Source: Reichenbachiella carrageenanivorans (GTDB taxonomy: Bacteria; Bacteroidota; Bacteroidia; Cytophagales; Cyclobacteriaceae). Taken from it: a stretch of DNA of 64,000 nt. The number at the start of each line of letters is the position of its first letter. Positions within the stretch are counted from its first letter, which is position 1. A program made the position numbers and the translations under genes. A model generated the notes under the pieces. The model was not told the DNA's origin, searched no databases, and saw nothing but the letters and a program-made list of their open reading frames with translations. Location of the stretch: NCBI RefSeq assembly GCF_025639805.1, contig NZ_CP106735.1:186001-250000 (forward strand), written 5' to 3'. This document shows, piece after piece, positions 1-8,712 of the stretch.

Positions 1-419
1 TCGAATTTATTTCGTTGAAGTGCCAGCTTAGTATTAGCCAGTTCGTTGACCAAACGGAAAGTTTGTGTTTCTTCTCGTACAAAATTCTGCACCAAGTTGT
101 TATTTGCCAGCTTCAAAATGGTATCACCTTTGGACACCATCTCTCCTCCTTCTAAGTATTTCCGCTCCACATTACCTCCTTCTATTGCATCTAAGCGGAT
201 CGTTTTGATCGGCATCACATTACCGTCTACTGGTATAAACTCACGAAACTGGCCTTTTACCACTTCAGATACATTGATTTTGTCCGAAGACACGTTGAGC
301 TTAGAGCCTTTGTCGGCAAAGATGAAATTGTAGAGTATAAAGGAGACAAAGAGTACACCAAATGAGATGGAAGAAATCTTCCCTATCGTCCATTTTTTCT
401 TTTTAATCTTTTTATCCAT
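1..419 (-). CDS. HlyD-family efflux periplasmic adaptor, N-terminal part (cut by window edge)
   Basis: Reading leftward from an ATG at 419 gives 139 open codons that run off the left edge. The N-terminus is very basic (MDKKIKKKKW), followed by one membrane segment at about residues 15-35 and then a periplasmic region. Around residues 75-100 the pattern of hydrophobic strand, EGG, and VSKGDTILKL matches the first half of the biotinyl-lipoyl hairpin of membrane-fusion proteins, and the last residues seen look like the start of the coiled-coil hairpin. Family knowledge: such adaptors link an inner-membrane pump (ABC or RND) to a TolC-type channel; the partner genes would lie left of the window. 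It is a different protein from the RND adaptor at 45025. The family call is firm; the pump type is unknown. Confidence 0.85.
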   Translation of the reverse strand, partial: MDKKIKKKKWTIGKISSISFGVLFVSFILYNFIFADKGSKLNVSSDKINVSEVVKGQFREFIPVDGNVMPIKTIRLDAIEGGNVERKYLEGGEMVSKGDTILKLANNNLVQNFVREETQTFRLVNELANTKLALQRNKF

Positions 420-1023
420 TGGGTCATTATAATTTCAAGTTCGGTCAAGGCATGCCAAGAAAAATGCCACAATCATAGTCGACTGCATATCAAGCACTTA
501 CAATTTATAGACTGTCGGATAAATGACCAAACTTGTTCATGTATGAAACAACAGGTGTTCGAAATTGACCACTTATAATTTGTTTTTTACTCAGAAAAGA
601 AATCACTCCTGTCCCTATATGGCTCTACATCCAACATGGTGGTGACTCTAGCAAAATGGGATGATCACAAAAATGTATACGGAATTTTCGACCGAAGGCG
701 GACGCCTTCAAAAAAGGGCATAAAAAAAGGGTTCAAGACTCCTCCTGAACCCCAAGGTCAAAAACTCAAAATAAAAAGGACTAATCAAATCTTAATCCAC
801 AACAACAACACGAATATAAATACTCTAATCTTCAAATAAAAATACTCAGTTAAGTAATTGCCTCATTTTGAATTCTATAGCAAGAAATACTCTTAACCGA
901 AGGAAAAAGCAGCTTTTTTACTGTCATTCACAAGAATATTTCAACTTTAACAACCAAAAAACGTCTATCATACAGAATTGATAATTGGCACACTAATATT
1001 CGAAAGTGCAGCAAAATTTGATT
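420..1023. other. Divergent intergenic region without a convincing gene
   Basis: About 600 bases separate the start of the HlyD-type gene (minus) from the BatA-like gene (plus). I find no tRNA, no protein with family resemblance and no coding-like composition. A 67-codon plus-strand reading frame at 636-839 has low-complexity Lys/Asn-rich sequence and is not believable. The stretch contains a perfect inverted repeat GAAGGCG-GA-CGCCTTC at 694-709 and a terminator-like hairpin oriented to the minus strand at 722-752. It is AT-rich toward 760-960. Confidence 0.6.
722..752 (-). terminator. Intrinsic-terminator-like hairpin on the minus strand
   Basis: Read on the minus strand, a 7-bp stem GGGTTCA / TGAACCC (746-752 with 729-735) with a 10-base loop is followed at once by seven U residues (the A-run 722-728). 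This is the classical form of a Rho-independent terminator. No minus-strand gene ends here: the next gene to the right is on plus, so it would end an unannotated short transcript or act as an attenuator in the leader of the HlyD-type gene. Confidence 0.55.
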
Positions 1024-1031
1024 TAGATTTG
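1024..1031 (+). promoter_or_regulatory. Possible -7 element of the BatA-like gene
   Basis: TAGATTTG fits the Bacteroidota -7 consensus TAnnTTTG and lies six bases before the ATG at 1038, which would give an almost leaderless mRNA. I see no good TTTG -33 element at the usual 19-20 base spacing, so this is tentative. Confidence 0.3.
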
Positions 1032-1037
1032 TCCCCA

Positions 1038-3020
1038 ATGAACTTCACTTATCCGATTTTTTTGTGGGGCCTCTCCGCCCTCGCTATTCCGATTATCGTT
1101 CACCTATTCAATTTCAGGAAAGCTAAAAAGGTAAGTTTTTCTAATGTTCGCTTTTTAGAAACCATTCAAAAAAAGAGTGCCTCCAATCTCAACCTGAGAC
1201 ATCTGCTCATCTTGCTTTGCAGGCTGCTGTTTATTGCATTTCTCGTACTCACTTTTGCCCAGCCATTCATTCCAGGCAAAGAAAATGGCCTACAAAACAG
1301 ACAGGTCTCTATCTATCTAGACAACTCCCACAGCCTTTCTAACCTGACAATTAATGACATTAGTGGGTTTCATGAACTACTGGGCGTAGCCCAAAATATC
1401 GTAACGCTATACCCTCAAGAAACGCAGTTTAGCCTGACGACCAACGATTTTCAACCAGGCAGTGGAATCAGTCGGTCCCAAACCAAAACCCAGGAAAAAC
1501 TCAGCGAAACCGAATACTCTACCCTCTCTCGAACTGGACAAGAGATATTCAACAAACTACTCGCTACCAATCCTAGCGAAACTAAAGACATTTTTTTACT
1601 GACTGACTTTCAACAATCTACTATTGGGAGCCTCGAAGCATTTACAGACTCTATCAACCAGTATCACATAGTCAGGGCAGTCATACCCGAACAACGCAAC
1701 ATTTATGTGGATACTGTGTTTTTAATCAATCCTTTTTTAGTCCCCAATCAGAAAAATGCCATTCGAGTACAGATTAGGAATCAAGGTTCTGCCATTAGTG
1801 ACTTGCAAGTCAAATTCCATATCAATGACCGACAAAGTGCCACAACCAGCATTGATCTAGATGCCAATGCCAGTCAAAAAGTAACCTTCGAGTTGACAGG
1901 TAGTCTTAACGCCATCAACAAATGCTTGATTAGCTTCGAAGATTTTCCTGTCGCCTTCGACAATGATTATTATTTCACACTCAATCAGGCTGCCAAAATC
2001 AACATTGTAGAAATTTCGGACAAACCCAATAGCCCGATCAGCAAAGTGTATCGCAACAATGACCTATTTCATTTTAGCTCTTACCCTTCCTACAACATCT
2101 CCTATCCCACGCTCGAACAAGCAGATCTCGTGGTGATCAATGCCCTATCCAACATCGAACATGGACTGAGAGCACAAATAGAAAAACAATTGTCGCAAGG
2201 TAAATCTGTGCTATTTATACCCAAGGGAGGGGCAGCCAATAGTTACCAATTTGCTGGATTGACCATCACAAAAGATTCAGTCACTACCAAAACACCATTG
2301 GCTATTCCTGATCTGAAAAATCCATTTTTCAAACAGATGTTTGAAAACCTAAGCAGCGATACCCAAACACCAGACGTCTCTCTTATCTACCACTGGAATG
2401 GCATGGAAGTAAAACTCCTAAAAACTAAAACTGGACAAGCCTACCTCAGCCATCTGTTTCAAAAGGGAAATTTATATGTAATGGCTGGCCCACTGACCAA
2501 GGCCTATACCAATCTACATCAGCATGCACTGTTTGTACCAGTGATGCAGCGAATAGCAGAAATGAGTGGCACAAACAATCAAGCACTTGCCTTCAATGTA
2601 GACAAAACCAACATCACCCTAACCATAGACAGCCTTGCAAATGACCAATTGTATAAACTAAAAAAAGAAGACACCGAACTAATCCCTTCTCAACGCATAA
2701 CCGCCAATGAATTGGTGCTGGATATGCCAAAGTATTTGTTGACTCCAGGTTATTATGACTTGATGCTAGGTGATCAACTGATAACCACCATTGCCTTCAA
2801 TCATTCAAAAAAGGAGTCTGACCTGACGGTTTGGCCAACGAAAGAAATTCAAGCGCGATTCTCTGGAATCAAACATCTAAACATCTATGAACCTGATGAC
2901 GCAGCCTCCTTTTCTAAAATAATGAAAGAAAAATATCACCAACGTGAATTATGGAAATATACCTTAATTTTGTCCCTGATATTTCTTTTTGCTGAAAGTG
3001 TGCTACTAAGATTTTTATAA
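1038..3020 (+). CDS. BatA-domain (aerotolerance-type) membrane protein
   Basis: A 660-residue protein. The start is the ATG at 1038; an upstream in-frame TTG at 978 would add 20 residues without resemblance to the family. The N-terminus (PIFLWGLSALAIPIIVHLFN, then basic residues and VRFLETIQ) is the signature of the BatA N-terminal domain, with membrane segments at about 4-23 and 51-75 and another at the extreme C-terminus. The segment YLDNSHSLS (D95, S97, S99) resembles a DxSxS MIDAS start of a von Willebrand A fold, followed by a long extracytoplasmic part. Family knowledge: BatA-type proteins are membrane-anchored VWA proteins usually linked to MoxR ATPases; none is nearby. The stop overlaps the next ATG (TAATG), implying translational coupling. 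Confidence 0.85.
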   Translation: MNFTYPIFLWGLSALAIPIIVHLFNFRKAKKVSFSNVRFLETIQKKSASNLNLRHLLILLCRLLFIAFLVLTFAQPFIPGKENGLQNRQVSIYLDNSHSLSNLTINDISGFHELLGVAQNIVTLYPQETQFSLTTNDFQPGSGISRSQTKTQEKLSETEYSTLSRTGQEIFNKLLATNPSETKDIFLLTDFQQSTIGSLEAFTDSINQYHIVRAVIPEQRNIYVDTVFLINPFLVPNQKNAIRVQIRNQGSAISDLQVKFHINDRQSATTSIDLDANASQKVTFELTGSLNAINKCLISFEDFPVAFDNDYYFTLNQAAKINIVEISDKPNSPISKVYRNNDLFHFSSYPSYNISYPTLEQADLVVINALSNIEHGLRAQIEKQLSQGKSVLFIPKGGAANSYQFAGLTITKDSVTTKTPLAIPDLKNPFFKQMFENLSSDTQTPDVSLIYHWNGMEVKLLKTKTGQAYLSHLFQKGNLYVMAGPLTKAYTNLHQHALFVPVMQRIAEMSGTNNQALAFNVDKTNITLTIDSLANDQLYKLKKEDTELIPSQRITANELVLDMPKYLLTPGYYDLMLGDQLITTIAFNHSKKESDLTVWPTKEIQARFSGIKHLNIYEPDDAASFSKIMKEKYHQRELWKYTLILSLIFLFAESVLLRFL

Positions 3021-4282
3021 TGAATATATTCCTCAGAGACGCCAAAATCCTCGATCCCCACTCTCCACATCATAATAAAGTAGTTAATATTCATATCAAG
3101 GATGGACTAATCGTAGCCATCGACAAAAACGAACATCCAGCCGACACCATCATAGAAGCCAAAGGTATGCTCATATCTACTGGGTGGTTCGATATGAAGG
3201 CACACTTCAACGACCCTGGCACGGAACACAAAGAAGACCTAAGCAGTGGGGCAGCAGCGGCAGCATTCGGAGGATTCACAGGTGTGGCGATCATGCCAAA
3301 CACCGAGCCAGTCATCCAGACCAAAGGAAGTGTAGAATACGTACGATCTAAGTCTAATACATTCCTGACGGACATCTACCCCATGGCTGCCGTCACTCTT
3401 GATACCAAAGGAGAAGACCTGACGGAAATGCTAGATCTACACGAAGCGGGTGCCATAGCCTTTACCGACGGCGACAAGCCCATCTGGCATACAGATATGA
3501 TGTTAAAATCACTGATCTATCTACAAAAAATTGACGGCCTACTGATCAACCAACCAGAAGACCAACTCCTTACCCGTTTTGGCTCGATGAACGAAGGTGC
3601 CGTAAGCACAGTCCTAGGGCTCAAAGGTATGCCAACACTCGCCGAGCACTTGATGATCAAAAGAGATCTGGACTTACTTAAATATGCAGGTGGAAAAATT
3701 CATTTCTCTAACATCTCGACCAAGGAAAGTGTAAGCCTGATCAAAAAAGCCAAGAAAAAAGGGCTACAAGTCTCTTGCGATGTAAGTATCCATCACCTAA
3801 TGCATATAGACGAAGACTTGATGGGCTACGATTCTAATTATAAAATCAACCCACCACTGCGTACAGACAAAGATAGACGAGCGCTTATCAAAGGACTAAA
3901 AGAAGACGTGATCGACGCCATCGTATCTGCACACACACCACAAGACGAAGAATCTAAAAAGTTGGAGTTTGACAGAGCAGAATTCGGGATCGCAGGACTA
4001 CAAACGATGCTGCCCACCTTATTGCAATTAGGCAAAGAGCTAGATCCAAGCACATGGATAGAAAAACTTACCACTAGTCCAAGAATGATTCTAAAACTAC
4101 CCACCTCTACCGTAGCAAAAAATCAAGTCGCCAACTTGACTCTCTTTGACCCTAAAGCTAAATGGACACTCAACGATCAATCCAATCAATCTAAATCAAG
4201 AAATAGCCCCTATTTCAATCAGTCTCTGACAGGCAAAGTAAAAGCCATATTCAACAATCTGAAATTTCAAATATTCGAATAA
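3020..4282 (+). CDS. Dihydroorotase homologue lacking metal ligands
   Basis: A 420-residue amidohydrolase clearly related to class I dihydroorotases: KEDLSSGAAAAAFGGFTGVA, MPNTEP, AFTDGDKP, GSMNEGAVSTVLGLKGMP, NPPLR and the FGIAGLQT motif are all in order. However, several residues that bind the two metals or the substrate are changed: the HxHxR motif reads K60-A-H62-F-N64, the His before Pro-Glu-Asp is Q178, the His of the HVST motif is N231, and the Asp of TDHAPH is A304. It is therefore probably not a dihydroorotase. Non-catalytic dihydroorotase homologues are known to support aspartate transcarbamoylase in some bacteria; no pyrB is nearby. It is coupled to the BatA-like gene upstream (1-base overlap) and followed after 6 bases by DUF4199 genes. 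Confidence 0.85.
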   Translation: MNIFLRDAKILDPHSPHHNKVVNIHIKDGLIVAIDKNEHPADTIIEAKGMLISTGWFDMKAHFNDPGTEHKEDLSSGAAAAAFGGFTGVAIMPNTEPVIQTKGSVEYVRSKSNTFLTDIYPMAAVTLDTKGEDLTEMLDLHEAGAIAFTDGDKPIWHTDMMLKSLIYLQKIDGLLINQPEDQLLTRFGSMNEGAVSTVLGLKGMPTLAEHLMIKRDLDLLKYAGGKIHFSNISTKESVSLIKKAKKKGLQVSCDVSIHHLMHIDEDLMGYDSNYKINPPLRTDKDRRALIKGLKEDVIDAIVSAHTPQDEESKKLEFDRAEFGIAGLQTMLPTLLQLGKELDPSTWIEKLTTSPRMILKLPTSTVAKNQVANLTLFDPKAKWTLNDQSNQSKSRNSPYFNQSLTGKVKAIFNNLKFQIFE

Positions 4283-4288
4283 TCTCGC

Positions 4289-4810
4289 ATGAAACCATTA
4301 TTTAAAGTTCCACTCAAGTTTGGACTTATTGGTGCTAGTATCAACATCGCCATGTATTTTGTACTGTACCTTACAGACTCCAATCCACTGATGGAAATGC
4401 GCGTATTCGACTTTTTCATCATCCCAATATTTATCTTTTTTGGCATTAAAGAATTCCGAGATATATTCAACCAACGCGTAATGGAGTTTTGGCAAGGCAT
4501 GACCGTAGGCTTCTTTATTTATGGTACCATCGCACTCTTGTATTCTATTTTTTTATGGATCGCTCTAGAATTTTCTGATGGAGAAATTCTACAAGAATAC
4601 ATTACTGAAAGTCTGAATGTAATAAAAGAAAACAAAGACATACTAACGGAAGAAATGGGAATAGACAGCTATCAATCTTCCTTCGACGAAGTCAGTCAAA
4701 CTACTGCTATAGATTTGGCTTTGGACAGCTTGTTCAAAAAAGCAGGCATTGGTTTTTTGCTAACTAGTGTCCTCTCCACCGTTTTGAAGAAACAACCAAA
4801 AAATAATTAA
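4289..4810 (+). CDS. DUF4199 family membrane protein (first copy)
   Basis: A 173-residue protein with membrane segments at about 8-28, 38-55, 70-92 and a final one near 148-165, separated by an acidic helical stretch (about 98-140). The layout matches the DUF4199 family of Bacteroidota inner-membrane proteins, whose function is unknown. It starts 6 bases after the dihydroorotase-like gene and is followed 58 bases later by a second member of the same family; the two share topology but little sequence. Presumably co-transcribed with the neighbours up to the glycosyltransferase. Confidence 0.75.
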   Translation: MKPLFKVPLKFGLIGASINIAMYFVLYLTDSNPLMEMRVFDFFIIPIFIFFGIKEFRDIFNQRVMEFWQGMTVGFFIYGTIALLYSIFLWIALEFSDGEILQEYITESLNVIKENKDILTEEMGIDSYQSSFDEVSQTTAIDLALDSLFKKAGIGFLLTSVLSTVLKKQPKNN

Positions 4811-4868
4811 ACCAAGCGAGCATATTTCGCTCAAGCATTATTTAATTTAACCTCAAACTATAACCAAA

Positions 4869-5408
4869 ATGGAATCAAACGCTAGCATCGCAGCCATCAA
4901 AGGCGGACTCATTATCGGACTCATTGGAATCATTCTTTCCATGCTTACCTATGTAGTCGATCCAAGTATGATGGTCGATTGGAAGTTTTCTCTCATTTCT
5001 TTCGCCATCTCTCTTTTTCTATACGTTTACATTGGGAAAAAATACAGAAACGAAGAAATGGAAGGCTATATGACATTCGGAGATGCCTTCAAATTCACCT
5101 TCATCGCTGGTATCATAGGCACACTACTTACTGGCTTCTTTTCGATTGTATTGTTCAATGTGATCGACCCCGAATTGCCAGAAGTGCTGACCGAGCAAGT
5201 TTTGAAAAACACGGAATCCATGATGGAAAGCTTTGGTGCTCCTACTGAAGAAATGGACAAGGCACTAGAACAAATAGAAAAAGATATGGCTGGCAAATTT
5301 TCTGTAGGTGGTATCTTGCAGGGCAGTTGGGCTTGGCTATTAGCTGCAGCCTTTTATGCGCTCATTACTAGTGCCATTATCAAAAAGAAAAGGCCCGAAT
5401 TCGAATAA
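4869..5408 (+). CDS. DUF4199 family membrane protein (second copy)
   Basis: A 179-residue protein with the more typical DUF4199 sequence: an N-terminal GGLIIGLIGIILSML segment, a second membrane segment at about 36-58, the conserved YMTFGDAFKFTFIAG turn into the third, an acidic amphipathic helix (about 100-140), and a last membrane segment before a basic tail. The function is unknown. It ends 6 bases before the glycosyltransferase gene. The order DUF4199-GT2 recurs in Bacteroidota in my recollection, suggesting a shared envelope role; that is inference. Confidence 0.85.
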   Translation: MESNASIAAIKGGLIIGLIGIILSMLTYVVDPSMMVDWKFSLISFAISLFLYVYIGKKYRNEEMEGYMTFGDAFKFTFIAGIIGTLLTGFFSIVLFNVIDPELPEVLTEQVLKNTESMMESFGAPTEEMDKALEQIEKDMAGKFSVGGILQGSWAWLLAAAFYALITSAIIKKKRPEFE

Positions 5409-5414
5409 CATTAA

Positions 5415-6386
5415 ATGACAGATTCCCTAGACATATCCGTAGTCGTACCGCTACTCAACGAAGAAGAATCTCTACCCGAACTCCAAGATTGGATCAGTCG
5501 GGTCATGGAAGAAAAAGGATTTCAGTATGAAATCCTTTTCATTGATGACGGCAGTACAGATCGCTCATGGGAAATCATCAGCCAATTGGCCGAAAAAAGC
5601 CCTCATGTAAAAGGCATCCGGTTCAACCGTAACTACGGCAAATCCGCCGCCCTCAATATCGGATTTAAAAATGCCAGCGGACAGGTAGTGATTACCATGG
5701 ACGCCGATCTACAAGACAGTCCAGATGAAATCCCTGGACTATACGATCAAATCACCAAAGATGGGTTTGATTTAGTTTCAGGTTGGAAAAAGAAGCGCTA
5801 CGATCCCATCATGAAAACCATCCCTTCGAAATTTTTCAACTTCGTAGCAAGGAAATTTTCAGGCATTAAGCTACATGACTTCAATTGTGGGCTAAAAGCC
5901 TACAAAAGAGATGTAATCAAAGCCATAGATGTTTATGGCGAAATGCATAGATACATTCCATTTTTAGCCAAAGGTCAAGGATTTGTAAAAATTGGCGAAC
6001 GAGTAGTACAACACCAAGCCAGAAAATACGGCGAAACTAAATTTGGTTTAGAACGATTCATTTTCGGTTTTCTCGACCTACTTTCTATCAGTTTCGTCTC
6101 TAAATTCAAAAAAAGACCGATGCACTTCTTCGGATCATTTGGCACATTATCCTTCTTTATTGGAACTATCATTACTTTTTGGGTTATCGGTAGAAAAATC
6201 TACGAGATCCAAATGGGATTACCTGCTCGCGATGTAGTGGCTCAGCCTTTGTTCTTTTTAGCTCTCGTAGCCGTAATCATCGGTGTTCAACTATTTTTAG
6301 CAGGGTTTATCGGAGAGATGATGACACAAACCTCTACTAAAAAAAGCGACTATCTAGTGAGTCATAAAATAGGGCTGTCCAAATAA
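5415..6386 (+). CDS. Family 2 glycosyltransferase (DPM1/GtrB-like)
   Basis: A 323-residue enzyme. The N-terminal GT-A domain begins SVVVPLLNEEESLPEL, has FIDDGSTD for the nucleotide-sugar site and D96-A-D98 (MDADLQDSP) as the metal-binding DxD, followed by a GWKKKR segment and a conserved FNCGLKAYKR. Two membrane segments follow at about 235-258 and 275-302. This is the layout of polyprenyl-phosphate sugar transferases such as GtrB/ArnC and DPM1, which load a sugar onto a lipid carrier at the inner face of the membrane. Donor sugar unknown. Part of the plus-strand run that starts with the BatA-like gene. Confidence 0.9.
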   Translation: MTDSLDISVVVPLLNEEESLPELQDWISRVMEEKGFQYEILFIDDGSTDRSWEIISQLAEKSPHVKGIRFNRNYGKSAALNIGFKNASGQVVITMDADLQDSPDEIPGLYDQITKDGFDLVSGWKKKRYDPIMKTIPSKFFNFVARKFSGIKLHDFNCGLKAYKRDVIKAIDVYGEMHRYIPFLAKGQGFVKIGERVVQHQARKYGETKFGLERFIFGFLDLLSISFVSKFKKRPMHFFGSFGTLSFFIGTIITFWVIGRKIYEIQMGLPARDVVAQPLFFLALVAVIIGVQLFLAGFIGEMMTQTSTKKSDYLVSHKIGLSK

Positions 6387-6406
6387 AAGAAAGCACTGAT
6401 TTAATC

Positions 6407-7270
6407 ATGCCTAGCTTTACCAGCAGACTATTCATCGGGATCATTGGCTTTATAGCCCTCATTGCTTTTGTGGGACTGATCCGCTCACAAATGGCTTGGC
6501 TAGGCTGGACGATTCCTCTGGCAGGCTTAAGTTGGTGGGTATGGAACAAGCAAAAACCTCGCAAAAAAGCATCCCTTTCCTTTGACCCAGTATGGCAATC
6601 CATTCTTCTACAGCTGGTACCTTTCTACGAAGCATTAGATGAGAAAGGCAGAGAAGCATACGACAAACAAGTGATCAATTTTTTCTCCACGATCAAAATT
6701 ACCGCTGTGGATTTTGAAATGGACGATGAATGCCGACTACTAGTCGCCTCTAGCGCAATCATTCCATTCTGGGATCTGCCTGTGTGGAATTATGGAGAAT
6801 TACAAGAGGTGATTGTATATTCCAATCATTTCAATGAAAACTATCAAGTAGGCGAAGACCAACACTTGCTCGGCATGGTGGGCAATGGTGGACACATGAA
6901 TCACGTGATGCTACTCTCCAAACCAGCACTCTATCAAGGATTTGAAAACAAAACAAACAAAAACCATGTAGGTTTTCACGAATTTGCACACCTGCTAGAC
7001 AAGTCGGATGGAGACGTGGACGGTATCCCCGAACTGTTTTTGCCCAAAGAACTGGTCAACCCATGGGCCAAACTCGTACACAGGGAAATTCGAAAAATCA
7101 GGGCGGGTAAGTCAGATATCAATCCATATGGGGCAACCTCCGACGCGGAGTTTTTTGCAGTAATTTCAGAGTATTATCACAAGCGCCCTAAATTGCTACA
7201 AACTAAGCATCCCGATCTATATAGCATGTTAGAATTGATCTATCACCCTAACGGACAAGACAAGCATTAG
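6407..7270 (+). CDS. M90/MtfA-type zinc metallopeptidase
   Basis: A 287-residue protein with two closely spaced N-terminal membrane segments (about 5-22 and 28-45) and a cytosol-facing peptidase domain. The zinc motif HEFAH sits at residues 191-195, followed by LLDKSDGDVDGIP and, further on, FFAVISEYY carrying the third-ligand Glu, as in MtfA and other M90 members. Family knowledge: E. coli MtfA is a peptidase that binds the Mlc repressor; here the membrane anchor and absence of sugar-PTS genes make that role unlikely. It begins 20 bases after the glycosyltransferase and its last four bases overlap the convergent methyltransferase gene. Confidence 0.85.
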   Translation: MPSFTSRLFIGIIGFIALIAFVGLIRSQMAWLGWTIPLAGLSWWVWNKQKPRKKASLSFDPVWQSILLQLVPFYEALDEKGREAYDKQVINFFSTIKITAVDFEMDDECRLLVASSAIIPFWDLPVWNYGELQEVIVYSNHFNENYQVGEDQHLLGMVGNGGHMNHVMLLSKPALYQGFENKTNKNHVGFHEFAHLLDKSDGDVDGIPELFLPKELVNPWAKLVHREIRKIRAGKSDINPYGATSDAEFFAVISEYYHKRPKLLQTKHPDLYSMLELIYHPNGQDKH

Positions 7271-8034
7271 ATTTTTTTACAGAGGTGAATCATTTCATCC
7301 TTAGGCAAGGCATATTTGACTTGCTCTTCAGTAGACAATGTACTCACGAAATCATCTTCCACTACCGTGAACCCTGCTTGACGCAAACGGTCTGGGTAAT
7401 CTTTACCGTACAAACGTACGTGATCATCTTGGCCAAATAATTTTTCTCGCTCCTTAGGATCAGTAACGGTATCATCTTCAAAAGTCACCTCAGGTACAGG
7501 ATGAAAAATTGGAATCTGAATGATAGCCCAGCCACCTGGTTTGAGCACTCGGTATATTTCCTTCATCGACTGTATATCGTCTGCTACGTGCTCCATCACA
7601 TGATTGCAAAAAGCAACATCAAACCTATTGTCTTCGAATGGCATCTCATGTATGTCCATTTTCACCTTTGCTAATGGAGACTCCAGATCAGCCGTGATGT
7701 ACTGATCTCTGTGAATTTTCTCAAATCGCTTGATAAAACACAGCTCTGGCGCAATGTGAAGGACTTCCTGACCAGGTTGAAAGAAGTTCGTTTTGCGCTG
7801 CAGGTATAGCCACATCAGGCGGTGCCGCTCCAATGCCAGACAATTGGGACATAGCGCATTGGCTCTAGCCACTCGTCCATAGGGCACAAACTTAGAAAAC
7901 TGACTATCGCAAACTGGGCACGCTACTTGATTTCCGCGATAGAATACAGCTACCACTTTGAGTGCGATATGACTGAATAGTTGTAGATATTTTCGCGGAA
8001 TATGGCGAACAACAAAACTGATGATTTTCTTCAA
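7267..8034 (-). CDS. SAM-dependent methyltransferase with N-terminal zinc ribbon
   Basis: A 255-residue protein. A CPVC...CPNC pair (about residues 39-64) forms a likely zinc ribbon, followed by a class I Rossmann methyltransferase: a weak motif I (VLHIAPE), MDIHEMPFEDNRFDVAFCNHVMEHV split as the usual post-I and motif II region, and the LKPGGW loop. The only start that keeps the hydrophobic N-terminal helix is a TTG at 8034; the next ATG is inside the ribbon region. The substrate cannot be told. Neighbouring glycosyltransferase genes could hint at a glycan or lipid substrate, but the gene is on the opposite strand. Its 3' end overlaps the M90 peptidase by 4 bases. Confidence 0.8.
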   Translation of the reverse strand: MKKIISFVVRHIPRKYLQLFSHIALKVVAVFYRGNQVACPVCDSQFSKFVPYGRVARANALCPNCLALERHRLMWLYLQRKTNFFQPGQEVLHIAPELCFIKRFEKIHRDQYITADLESPLAKVKMDIHEMPFEDNRFDVAFCNHVMEHVADDIQSMKEIYRVLKPGGWAIIQIPIFHPVPEVTFEDDTVTDPKEREKLFGQDDHVRLYGKDYPDRLRQAGFTVVEDDFVSTLSTEEQVKYALPKDEMIHLCKKI

Positions 8035-8091
8035 AGCATTTGAAATTAGACCGCAAATATAAGGGCGGTCCCGAACAAGAGAAGCGTTCGC

Positions 8092-8712
8092 TTAATTTTC
8101 TATCAATTCTTCTAATTCATGATTGATCAAATCGTAGTCAAACTTATAGGTATACTTAGTTGACTCCATCTTGTCTAAAATATGGCGCACATGAGCGATT
8201 ACCTTTTCTTCTTTATGCTTCAATTCGTCGTCTTTCACATATTTCAGCGAAGCAATCATTTCCTGAAAAGTCGCATTCATAAAATGTAGGGCTTTGTAAT
8301 TTTCGCCTTTATCTAAATTATGCTCAGACATAAGCATACAAGCATAAGCGATAGAATTCAGCGAATTAAAAAAGGCTCTATTCAAGTCTTCCTCTATCAA
8401 GTTATCACTTCTTATTTCTTTCTCAACCAATTCTAAATCTTCTACCGCTCGATCCATATGAGCTTCTGAAGCACTATCAGTGTATTGCTCAATCACTCTC
8501 ATTTGCATCATGGCGTCTTCGAGTTCATTTACAGCCCCACGATAATCACCATTTACAATCAAATGACGTGCATTAGAGAGGCTTTTCATGGGAGCTAATG
8601 CTCGGTCAACAGTGAGCTCATCATGCAACATATTTACCAAGTGAAGTACCGCAATAGATCCTAGGATAAGCAGGATACTCGAGATCGCAGTGGTTTTCTT
8701 TTCGACAGGCAT
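8092..8712 (-). CDS. Membrane-anchored helical protein of unknown function
   Basis: I do not recognise this family. From the ATG at 8712 it has 206 residues (a TTG at 8739 would add nine). Residues about 8-28 form one membrane segment, and the rest is predicted to be almost entirely helical, rich in Glu, Lys and Met, with regular heptad-like hydrophobics, as in sensor four-helix bundles or TPR-like folds. No enzyme motif is visible. It lies 57 bases upstream of the methyltransferase on the same strand and could share its transcript. Confidence 0.65.
   Translation of the reverse strand: MPVEKKTTAISSILLILGSIAVLHLVNMLHDELTVDRALAPMKSLSNARHLIVNGDYRGAVNELEDAMMQMRVIEQYTDSASEAHMDRAVEDLELVEKEIRSDNLIEEDLNRAFFNSLNSIAYACMLMSEHNLDKGENYKALHFMNATFQEMIASLKYVKDDELKHKEEKVIAHVRHILDKMESTKYTYKFDYDLINHELEELIEN

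Noticed and set aside
636..839. 67-codon plus-strand reading frame
   Set aside because: Low-complexity Lys/Asn/Thr composition, crosses two hairpins, and has no family resemblance.
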